5,374 nt of DNA from the NCBI GenBank assembly GCA_964628435.1, contig CAZVON010000049.1, positions 1 to 5,374 on the forward strand. The letters run 5' to 3'. The notes under the pieces are model-generated. The model did no database searches. It was not told the DNA's origin and saw nothing but the letters and a program-made list of their open reading frames with translations. A program made the position numbers and the translations under genes. Positions 1-4,786 of this stretch are shown in pieces (position 1 is the first letter of the stretch; the number at the start of each line of letters is the position of its first letter). This stretch comes from CAZVON01 sp964628435 (GTDB lineage Bacteria; Patescibacteriota; Microgenomatia; Levybacterales; UBA12049).

Positions 1-9
1 CATTGTTTA

Positions 10-609
10 TTAGTTGAAAAGCCCTATAAAAAAAGTAACCGACCAAACAGCATGCAAAAACAAAAAAAAAGAAAAGAAAAAAAGCAATACCGCGGTTGGC
101 ACAATGGCCAAATGAAGAGAAAAAACAACGGTTGATAAAAAGAAATATGTGATAAGGGTAATAACAAATGATACTAACCGAGCACCTGTTAATAACGCAA
201 TTGTTCGTACCGAAGCGACGATAAAGATATTTTGACTTAAATATAAAGAATAAAGGCCAATTCCATAGAGAATTGTCATAATAGACCTTGTAAGAATACG
301 ATTGGGAACCAAGAAATAAAATAGCCCAAATGCCAGTGTATAAAAAAACGGCAGTATAAGCATGGAAACTGAAAAACTCCCTTTAAGATCTCTAAACAAG
401 GCAAAAATAAAAAAAATATCTGTTAAGACCGATAGAAATAGCGCGATATAAAATCCGGATTTCCCGAATTGGTATTCGGAAAAAAACAATCCTAACGCAA
501 GAACAATTACACCAATAATAAATCGTTGTCTCTTAGAAATAGAAAAAGAAAAAATATTTGAAAAAGCATAATTTTTTCTTTTCAAGAACAAGAATCTTTT
601 TCTTTTCAT
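10..609 (-). CDS. Uncharacterised six-helix membrane protein
   Basis: A 199-residue integral membrane protein that I do not recognise. The N-terminus is strongly basic (MKRKRFLFLKRK), which predicts a cytoplasmic start. About six hydrophobic segments follow, at residues 31-48, 53-73, 82-101, 111-131, 145-164 and 169-193, with short loops and no obvious enzymatic motif; the most polar stretch is SQNIFIVASVRT between helices 4 and 5. The ATG lies 31 bp downstream of the yebC stop with no convincing Shine-Dalgarno (only GAG four bases upstream), so it is probably co-transcribed with yebC. It ends with tandem TAA TAA. The last helix is encoded by a very A-rich run on the plus strand (about 55-90), a place where a homopolymer error could alter the C-terminus. 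An ATG sits at the left edge (positions 3-1, minus strand) and could begin a further gene. Membrane location is well supported; function is unknown. Confidence 0.8.
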   Translation of the reverse strand: MKRKRFLFLKRKNYAFSNIFSFSISKRQRFIIGVIVLALGLFFSEYQFGKSGFYIALFLSVLTDIFFIFALFRDLKGSFSVSMLILPFFYTLAFGLFYFLVPNRILTRSIMTILYGIGLYSLYLSQNIFIVASVRTIALLTGARLVSFVITLITYFFLSTVVFSLHLAIVPTAVLLFFFSFFLFLHAVWSVTFFIGLFN

Positions 610-640
610 AGGCTCAAAAGTGGCAACGGTACGTTTTAAG

Positions 641-1393
641 TTACGTATTTAAGACCGTGTCTGGAATGTCAAAATTGGAGTATACTTTTTGTATATCATC
701 TAAATTTTCTAATTTGTCGATAAAATCTAACACTTTCCAAGCTAACTCTTTCTCTTCTAATCGAACGGTTGTTATTGGTTTTCGAGTCAGCTCAAAATCT
801 ATTACCGAAATCCCCTGGGACACCATATGTTCTTTTACTCGACCTACTTCTTCTGGTTTTGTATAGATAAGCACTTCCTCCCCTGCTTCCTCGACATCTT
901 CTGCGCCAGCATCTGCCGCTATTAAAAAAAAATCATCGCTACTTTTACCATTTTTTGCAACAGAAATTAACCCTTTTAATTGAAACTGATACGAAACAGC
1001 ACCTGGAGTAGCAAGGGTACCACCATGTTTATCAAAAACTGATTTTACCTCTGGAGTAGTACGCTGTTTATTGTCGGTAACAGCATCAGCAATAACTGCT
1101 ACTCCCCCAGGACCAAATCCTTCATATACGACTTCCTGCAAACCTTCTCCTTTTTCTCCCTTCCCTACTCCACGGTCAATCGCCCGCTTCACATTCTCTT
1201 TTGGCATATTTACGCTGCGTGCTTTTTCTACTGCGAGTCGTAATTTGAAGTTTTGTGATGGATCTGTAACACCACCACCATCACGCACCGCGATTGTGAT
1301 AGCTGCAGCGAGCTTTGTAAACAATTGACCGCGACGAGTGTCTGTAACACCCTTTTGTCGTTTAATTTGTGCCCATTTTGAGTGCCCACTCAT
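641..1393 (-). CDS. yebC: YebC/PmpR (TACO1) family protein
   Basis: A full-length 250-residue YebC family member. The N-terminus has the family hallmark MSGHSKWAQIKRQKG, followed by LFTKLAAAITIAVRDGGG and the helical segment with VEKARSVNMPKENVKRAI. The central signature YEGFGPGGVAVIADAVTDN (about residues 90-108) and the downstream TPEVKSVFDKHGG and GAVSYQF blocks are intact, and the C-terminal alpha/beta domain runs to the end. Length is normal. The family was first described as DNA-binding regulators (PmpR); work on YebC and mitochondrial TACO1 also links it to translation, helping ribosomes through difficult stretches such as polyproline. Which role applies here cannot be read from sequence. 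The ATG has no recognisable SD; its leader is about 60 nt if the TATAAT promoter at 1463-1492 is used. In many bacteria yebC neighbours ruvC; here a membrane protein follows instead. Confidence 0.97.
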   Translation of the reverse strand: MSGHSKWAQIKRQKGVTDTRRGQLFTKLAAAITIAVRDGGGVTDPSQNFKLRLAVEKARSVNMPKENVKRAIDRGVGKGEKGEGLQEVVYEGFGPGGVAVIADAVTDNKQRTTPEVKSVFDKHGGTLATPGAVSYQFQLKGLISVAKNGKSSDDFFLIAADAGAEDVEEAGEEVLIYTKPEEVGRVKEHMVSQGISVIDFELTRKPITTVRLEEKELAWKVLDFIDKLENLDDIQKVYSNFDIPDTVLNT

Positions 1394-1410
1394 AATTAGC
1401 GGTATTAAGC

Positions 1411-1430
1411 GTTTAGTTCAGAATCTAAAC
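1411..1430 (-). promoter_or_regulatory. Inverted repeat in the yebC leader
   Basis: GTTTAG and CTAAAC arms (six perfect pairs) enclose 8 bp, and there is further partial symmetry inside. The element lies between the predicted yebC promoter and its start codon, about 20 bp from the ATG. It could be an operator or a leader hairpin. The stem is short and AT-rich and chance occurrence is quite possible. Confidence 0.3.
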
Positions 1431-1462
1431 TATACGCCAAACGTTAATCAACTAGACGTTTT

Positions 1463-1492
1463 ATTATACAGTTTTCATCTTGACTTTTGCAA
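1463..1492 (-). promoter_or_regulatory. Predicted promoter of yebC
   Basis: Read on the minus strand, a perfect -10 hexamer TATAAT (1468-1463) is preceded after 18 bp by TTGCAA (1492-1487), four of six matches to the -35 consensus. Transcription would start near 1456 and give a leader of about 60 nt. It faces away from the TPR promoter, and the two -35 boxes are separated by a single base. Predicted from consensus only. Confidence 0.6.
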
Positions 1493-1508
1493 GAAAGGAT
1501 AGTAAAAT
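1480..1508 (+). promoter_or_regulatory. Predicted sigma70-type promoter of the TPR gene
   Basis: TTGACT (1480-1485), a 17-bp spacer and TAAAAT (1503-1508): five of six matches in each box at ideal spacing. Transcription would start near 1515, leaving a leader of about 30 nt before the ATG at 1545. That leader has no Shine-Dalgarno and ends in a pyrimidine-rich stretch. Confidence 0.7.
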
Positions 1509-1544
1509 TACTCAATTACCTGATCAATTCAATATCTCTTCTTC

Positions 1545-2264
1545 ATGCTAGCTCTTAAAAATCAAGCCATTCAGACTGCATTATTAGGGGACTGGGATAC
1601 CGCAATTATTCTTAATCAAGAGCTGCTTAAAGAAAATCCCGAAGACATCGAAACTCTTAATAGATTAGCATTTGCATACATAATACTTGGTAAAACAAAA
1701 GACGCCAAAACAACCTATCAGAAAGTTCTTAGGCTAGACAACCAAAATCCAATCGCGCTTAAAAATCTAAAACGACTGTCTTTGGTAGATAAAAAAAATG
1801 CTGTTTCTCTGTCTTCTCGAACTGTTGATTCAATGTTTTTAGAAGAAAACGGAAAAACAAAAATTATAGACTTAATTAACATCGCAGAGCCAAAAGTTAT
1901 TTCTCGATTATGTACTGGAGAACTATTATTGCTCCGAGTAAAACGGCTCAAGATATTTGTACTTGATGAAAAAACCAAATATATTGGCATGTTACCCGAT
2001 AATATCGGAAAACGGCTCATTAAATTTCTTAAAGGTGGAAATCAATATCGAGCATGCGTAAAAGCGGCTGATAATCATAAAGTAGCAATTTTTATTAAAG
2101 AGACAAAAAGAGTAAGCAGGTTCAAAAACCAACCTTCTTTTATTTCTTCAGAAAAATCCCAATTTCTACTGGAAAAAAGTTCACCACATACGGTTTCAAA
2201 ACACAAACAGACAGAAGAAGATACCGATGACAATTCCTATTCGTCAGCAGATGAATCACTTTGA
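1545..2264 (+). CDS. TPR protein with C-terminal HIRAN-like beta domain
   Basis: A 239-residue, probably cytoplasmic protein with no signal peptide or membrane helix. Residues 3-68 form two tetratricopeptide repeats; the second (IETLNRLAFAYIILGKTKDA) shows the canonical L-A-Y-G-A spacing and the first has GDWDTAI. TPRs bind partner proteins. After a linker, residues 97-190 form a separate compact domain rich in beta strands, containing RLCTGELLLLRVKRL, YIGMLPDNIGKRLIKFLKGG and an alternating-hydrophobic end (KVAIFIKE). Its pattern of a strand, G-LP, a helix, GG and then strands recalls HIRAN-type domains, but that is inference. The tail (190-239) is Ser/Lys then acidic and looks disordered. 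It is the only plus-strand gene, is transcribed from its own promoter divergently from yebC, and overlaps the next minus-strand gene by 28 bp at its 3' end. It may be a scaffold; the actual role is unknown. Confidence 0.85.
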   Translation: MLALKNQAIQTALLGDWDTAIILNQELLKENPEDIETLNRLAFAYIILGKTKDAKTTYQKVLRLDNQNPIALKNLKRLSLVDKKNAVSLSSRTVDSMFLEENGKTKIIDLINIAEPKVISRLCTGELLLLRVKRLKIFVLDEKTKYIGMLPDNIGKRLIKFLKGGNQYRACVKAADNHKVAIFIKETKRVSRFKNQPSFISSEKSQFLLEKSSPHTVSKHKQTEEDTDDNSYSSADESL

Positions 2265-2416
2265 AAAACAACACGATTCTTTGATAGATTCTTTTTTGCT
2301 TCTTGGGTCTCTTGTAAGCTACTTAACTGTCCTTTTAGAGAAACCAACGCCCAAATAATCGATACAACTGCAATAATCAGCACGATCCCCATTGAGAAAG
2401 TATACCATACAATCAC
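2237..2416 (-). CDS. Small single-pass membrane protein
   Basis: A 59-residue protein with one membrane helix (IVLIIAVVSIIWALVSL, about residues 11-27) and a polar tail that looks partly coiled-coil (LKGQLSSLQETQEAKKNL) and ends in a Ser/Asp-rich stretch. The start is uncertain. GTG at 2416 is chosen because AAAGG (2430-2426), overlapping the stop of the upstream LytR_C gene, lies 9 bases before it. TTG at 2422 is in frame but only 3 bases from that site, and ATG at 2392 has no SD. The first possible start is only a few bases from the LytR_C gene stop, so the two are very probably co-translated, and a role with the same envelope machinery is a fair guess. The 3' end overlaps the convergent TPR gene by 28 bp. 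It resembles small helper-type membrane proteins; no function is recognised. Confidence 0.7.
   Translation of the reverse strand: MIVWYTFSMGIVLIIAVVSIIWALVSLKGQLSSLQETQEAKKNLSKNRVVFQSDSSADE
2239..2256. repeat. Near-palindrome at the convergent gene overlap
   Basis: An 18-bp imperfect inverted repeat, ATTCGTC and GATGAAT around AGCA (seven pairs including one G-T), within the coding ends of both convergent genes. Because of the symmetry both strands encode SSADE. Neither side is followed by a clear T-tract, so a terminator role is not well supported. Confidence 0.5.
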
Positions 2417-2428
2417 AAACAAATACCT

Positions 2429-3256
2429 TTAATCAGAAACTGAAGAGGAATTTTTCCTGCCAATTTTAATAACAATATCTGCAATTCCTTTTTGTGTCGT
2501 GGGAACAAGAGGAAAATCAAGAATTTTTTGAATTCGCTTTACCGTATAGGTGGGTCTTTCGGCAAAATTAATTTCTGAGTTTTCTAATTCTTTATCTGAT
2601 GTTGTTACGGCGACAATGTTTCCCCCCATATTTGATATAAGCCGAGCCACTCTTGTTCCAAGCCCCCAAATACGTGTTCCGTTGACAATTTCAACACTCA
2701 ATTTTTCGGTAGTCAATGTGGAATCTGAAAAAAATGAAGACACGACTTGATCACTCTTAAATTGATCAAGTGAAGAATCAATATTTGTATAACGAATATC
2801 TCCTTGATGGGTTACTATACTCACCCACCATAAACGAACAAGATCAATAATACTCATATTTGAGTCTATAGTACGAACATTTACCAGTATCTGTTTAAAG
2901 GCAGACGCCACATCTTTCTTATGCATTAACTCAGTTGTAACATCTGAATGTGAGTAAATGTAACCATCGATTGGTATAGCCAAATATTTTTTTACAGCAG
3001 ACGTTTTTATGCCTTGAAGCAATCCAACAGACAATGAATGACTTTCTGGCGTATAAGCAATAACTGAGCTTAATGAAGAATTGGCATTACGAGAAACTAA
3101 GACAATAAAATGGCTGTTGGGATCATATACGCTGCGTTGAATTACAGAAAGTATTTTCAAACAAAAAGAAAAAAGTATCAGAAGCAATACCAAAACTAAA
3201 AATACTATAGCTGTTTTTAGCGTTTTCGGTTGAGAAGAAATGTGTTTTTTAGGCAT
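2429..3256 (-). CDS. Membrane-anchored LytR C-terminal-domain protein
   Basis: A 275-residue envelope protein. One membrane anchor (about residues 13-39) follows a short basic N-terminus, so the rest should lie outside the cytoplasm. Residues 185-267 match the LytR_C domain (LytR/CpsA/Psr cell-envelope proteins, C-terminal): LSVEIVNGTRIWGLG, then RVARLISNMGGNIVAV, and ending IADIVIKIG. The middle part (about 45-175, starting FIVLVSRNANSSLSSVIAY) is reminiscent of the order of elements in an LCP catalytic domain (a strand, an apparent IPIDGYIY near residue 94) but I do not see the Arg/Asp-rich phosphotransferase signature, so it is probably a divergent or non-catalytic version. LCP proteins attach polymers to peptidoglycan; LytR_C alone is usually taken as an envelope accessory domain. 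The ATG has no clear SD. It lies 25 bp downstream of the 47-aa ORF and directly upstream of the small membrane protein, forming a likely three-gene unit. Confidence 0.85.
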   Translation of the reverse strand: MPKKHISSQPKTLKTAIVFLVLVLLLILFSFCLKILSVIQRSVYDPNSHFIVLVSRNANSSLSSVIAYTPESHSLSVGLLQGIKTSAVKKYLAIPIDGYIYSHSDVTTELMHKKDVASAFKQILVNVRTIDSNMSIIDLVRLWWVSIVTHQGDIRYTNIDSSLDQFKSDQVVSSFFSDSTLTTEKLSVEIVNGTRIWGLGTRVARLISNMGGNIVAVTTSDKELENSEINFAERPTYTVKRIQKILDFPLVPTTQKGIADIVIKIGRKNSSSVSD

Positions 3257-3281
3257 ATGGGCAGTAAACCAAATAGGTATG

Positions 3282-3425
3282 CTAGAAACTCTCTTTTTTA
3301 TCTTTTTTCTTAGAAATTAGTTCTGGAAGAACAAGGGTAGGCGCGCTTGACGAAAGAGGCCTATTATCTTTGTCTTTTTTTGGTTTTTTCTTTTCTCCTT
3401 TATAGAATCCTCCAAAGCTTCCCAT
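3282..3425 (-). CDS. 47-aa lysine-rich small protein
   Basis: ATG at 3425-3423 to TAG at 3284-3282 encodes 47 residues beginning MGSFGGFYKGEKKK and ending KKKDKKESF. It has 12 Lys and one Arg against six acidic residues, a glycine/aromatic start (GSFGGFYKG), and a small hydrophobic core near the end (APTLVLPELI, about residues 28-37). No membrane helix or zinc-binding cysteines are present; the charge would suit nucleic-acid or ribosome contact, which is only inference. The main evidence that it is real is the near-perfect Shine-Dalgarno GGAGGTGA (3439-3432) six bases before the ATG, the strongest in the window, and a plausible promoter just upstream. It fills what would otherwise be a 220-bp gap between the pseudouridine synthase and LytR_C genes. 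I do not recognise its family with certainty. Confidence 0.75.
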   Translation of the reverse strand: MGSFGGFYKGEKKKPKKDKDNRPLSSSAPTLVLPELISKKKDKKESF

Positions 3426-3431
3426 AATAAT

Positions 3432-3439
3432 TCACCTCC
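3432..3439 (-). promoter_or_regulatory. Strong Shine-Dalgarno of the 47-aa ORF
   Basis: On the minus strand GGAGGTGA is an almost complete match to the 16S 3' end, six bases from the ATG at 3425. Every other clear start in the window lacks such a site, so this one decides that the small ORF is translated, probably efficiently. Confidence 0.8.
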
Positions 3440-3450
3440 AATATTTTTAT

Positions 3451-3480
3451 ATAGTATCAATAAAAAGCCTGAAAAATCAA
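3451..3480 (-). promoter_or_regulatory. Predicted promoter of the 47-aa ORF
   Basis: Minus strand: TTGATT (3480-3475), 18 bp, then TACTAT (3456-3451) with an extended TGA just before it (3459-3457). Four of six matches in both boxes, helped by the TGn extension. The start would be near 3444, giving a roughly 19-nt leader that contains the SD. The -35 box overlaps the stop codon of the pseudouridine synthase gene. Confidence 0.45.
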
Positions 3481-4214
3481 TGTTTTAAATGATTCAGCAG
3501 ATTATCTAATTCGTCGGGTAGTTTACTCGTAAATTCAATTTTTTCTTGTGTTGTCGGATGTAAAAAACTAATTGTGGATGCATGCAAAAATACACGAGGG
3601 AGATATTTTCTGTCATTTCGAGCGGTTTTTCTCCCTGCATACAAAAAATCAGAGACGATCGGATGACCAATATGTTTTAAGTGTACCCTTATTTGATGTG
3701 TTCTCCCCGTTTGTGGATATAACTGTAGAAGTGTTAATGGCTCTTTTGTTTTATCAAATACCAAATACCAAGTACTTAATACTTTATACCGAGTTATCGC
3801 CTCCCTTCCTCCAGCAACTACGCCAAACCGTTTTCTGTTCCACGGCAGTCGTCCAAGAGGAAGCCGTATTTCTCCTTCTTGAGGATGCACTTCCCCATGA
3901 ACCAGCGCTTCATAGCTTTTTTTTACTGACCTCTCTTTAAATTGTTTCTGCAATTCGTAAAACGACCTTTCGTTTTTTGCGACAATCAAAACTCCCGATG
4001 TTTCTTTATCAAGTCTATGCACAATTCCTCCCCTCTTATAAAACTCCGAATCAGTTTCAACTTTGGCTTTTTCTCGATTTTTGACTTTTTCTTCCACCCA
4101 TTCCTGTACTGTCGGTTCTCCTTTTGTTGTATCTGCTTTATTTACGACCAACCCTGCGGGTTTATCTAAAACAAGAATGGAACCGTCTTCGTATAGAACG
4201 TGAATATCTTTCAT
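3477..4214 (-). CDS. RluA/RluD-family 23S rRNA-type pseudouridine synthase
   Basis: A 245-residue RluA-family enzyme that converts specific RNA uridines to pseudouridine, probably in 23S rRNA. Visible motifs are LVLDKPAGLVV (14-24), the catalytic loop GGIVHRLDKETSGVLIVAKN (62-81) with catalytic Asp69 in HRLD, and QTGRTHQIRVHLKHIGHPIVSD (168-189). It lacks the N-terminal S4 RNA-binding domain of classical RluD, so specificity cannot be assigned. The ATG is one base past the trpR-like gene stop (TAA-T-ATG), with no SD of its own, so translational coupling is likely. Residues 143-155 (YKVLSTWYLVFDK) are encoded by a heptanucleotide repeat, and the segment between RYKVL and LLQL is longer than usual in the family. 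A membrane or regulatory role is not suggested; this is a housekeeping RNA modification enzyme. Confidence 0.95.
   Translation of the reverse strand: MKDIHVLYEDGSILVLDKPAGLVVNKADTTKGEPTVQEWVEEKVKNREKAKVETDSEFYKRGGIVHRLDKETSGVLIVAKNERSFYELQKQFKERSVKKSYEALVHGEVHPQEGEIRLPLGRLPWNRKRFGVVAGGREAITRYKVLSTWYLVFDKTKEPLTLLQLYPQTGRTHQIRVHLKHIGHPIVSDFLYAGRKTARNDRKYLPRVFLHASTISFLHPTTQEKIEFTSKLPDELDNLLNHLKH
3752..3790 (+). repeat. Degenerate heptanucleotide tandem repeat inside the pseudouridine synthase gene
   Basis: Five consecutive 7-bp units on the plus strand: TATCAAA, TACCAAA, TACCAAG, TACTTAA, TACTTTA, then a partial TACC. The consensus is roughly TACYWAR. Three units make seven codons, so the array can sit in frame; the minus strand reads YKVLSTWYLVFDK. 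The extra residues fall in a loop between RYKVL and TLLQLYPQTG, where the family is normally shorter. Confidence 0.65.
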
Positions 4215-4215
4215 A

Positions 4216-4662
4216 TTAAAATGAGGTTTTGCGTGATTTTTTTTTAACTTCCTCTTTTAAATATCTCCAAACCCCACTCCCCTTTCCAGAACTTGCTGGT
4301 AATGACAGCATTGTTAAAAGAGCATCCTCAAATATTTTTTTGGTTTTTTCATCTGATCGTATTCTAGCAATAATTTTTCGATATCCCAAAGATCCGTACA
4401 TGCGAGCAGTATTGACAGAACTTACTGTTGGAGCACTCACTTTAATAAGCTGTTGGATTGTGCGAAAGTCATAGGCTTGTTCCAAAAGAAAAGCTATTGC
4501 GATTCTTTTTGATAAAACAATCTTTTCTGTAGGCGTTAAAAAATCAGCAATAAATTGCATCGCTTCTTCTTTATTTTTAATTTCGATTACTGCTTTTATA
4601 AAAATCTCGAATATTCTGTCAGCAACTTTTGCAGAGATTGGATATTTGGAAACTTGAGACAT
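4216..4662 (-). CDS. TrpR-superfamily YerC/YecD-like DNA-binding protein
   Basis: A 148-residue helical protein. Residues about 12-95 match the Trp-repressor-like (YerC/YecD) fold: an N-terminal helix pair (VADRIFEIFIKAVIEIKNKEEA), then FLTPTEKIVLSKRIAIAFLLEQ and a helix-turn-helix at about 64-87 (YDFRTIQQLIKVSAPTVSSV) followed by NTARMYG. The C-terminus (about 100-148) is longer than in the short YerC proteins and ends with a lysine-rich tail. TrpR superfamily proteins bind palindromic operators as dimers; the ligand here is unknown, and tryptophan should not be assumed. The ATG at 4662 sits one base from a 28-bp perfect palindrome overlapping the predicted promoter, which points to autoregulation. 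There is no SD and the predicted leader is only about 13 nt. It is followed by the pseudouridine synthase gene with a 1-bp gap, so both would share control. Confidence 0.88.
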   Translation of the reverse strand: MSQVSKYPISAKVADRIFEIFIKAVIEIKNKEEAMQFIADFLTPTEKIVLSKRIAIAFLLEQAYDFRTIQQLIKVSAPTVSSVNTARMYGSLGYRKIIARIRSDEKTKKIFEDALLTMLSLPASSGKGSGVWRYLKEEVKKKSRKTSF

Positions 4663-4663
4663 A

Positions 4664-4691
4664 TGCTAAAATGATTTAAATCATTTTAGCA
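4664..4691. promoter_or_regulatory. 28-bp perfect palindrome, probable autoregulatory operator
   Basis: The arm TGCTAAAATGATTT is followed directly by its exact reverse complement: 14 of 14 pairs without a spacer, centred between 4677 and 4678. It ends one base before the ATG of the trpR-like gene and covers the predicted -10 box and start site. A perfect dyad of this length is far beyond chance for one site. No T-tract follows on either strand, which argues against a terminator. The centre, TTTAAA, is similar in character to the TTAA centre of the E. coli trp operator. Confidence 0.75.
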
Positions 4692-4711
4692 AAACCTTAG
4701 TGATAAGTCTA
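4683..4711 (-). promoter_or_regulatory. Predicted promoter of the trpR-like/pseudouridine synthase operon
   Basis: Minus strand: TAGACT (4711-4706), 17 bp, TAAAAT (4688-4683); four and five of six matches. The -10 lies inside the palindrome, and transcription would start near its centre (about 4676), giving a very short leader. A repressor bound at the palindrome would block it. Confidence 0.5.
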
Positions 4712-4718
4712 GGCTTCA

Positions 4719-4750
4719 AACAAAAAGCACATAGGGGTATTGTCCCCTAC
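4719..4750 (-). terminator. Rho-independent terminator of the Lgt-like gene
   Basis: Minus strand: a TAGGGG / CCCCTA stem (4749-4744 with 4737-4732, six perfect pairs, four G-C) around a six-base loop, followed after TGTGC by TTTTTGTTT. It lies about 37 bp past the stop of the Lgt-like gene and separates that unit from the trpR-like operon. The T-tract begins five bases late, so it may be of moderate strength. Confidence 0.6.
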
Positions 4751-4786
4751 CCTTGATAAACCCAAATTTACCACTCTGGATCATTA

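Noticed and set aside
1..3. ATG on the minus strand at the left edge, possibly the start of the next gene
   Set aside because: Only the start codon lies in the window, with no SD, so no gene can be supported.
657..866. Plus-strand open frame of 69 codons
   Set aside because: Lies entirely antisense to well-conserved yebC sequence, has no SD and no family features; a shadow frame.
2267..2297. Direct repeat of GATTCTTT (two copies four bases apart) near the convergent overlap
   Set aside because: Short AT-rich repeat in coding sequence, expected by chance at this composition; forms no hairpin.
3487..3494. AAATGATT, resembling half of the trpR-like operator
   Set aside because: Only eight AT-rich bases without a second arm; expected by chance.
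3467..3498. Possible terminator after the pseudouridine synthase gene (CTGAA/TTCAG and TCA/TGA pairs followed by GCTTTTTA on the minus strand)
   Set aside because: The stem is interrupted by a three-base internal loop, is AT-rich and has only about eight pairs; it also overlaps the predicted promoter of the small ORF. Too weak to annotate.
3572..4169. Two plus-strand open frames antisense to the pseudouridine synthase gene
   Set aside because: Cys/Phe/His-rich composition typical of reverse-strand shadows, and the opposite strand carries clear catalytic motifs.
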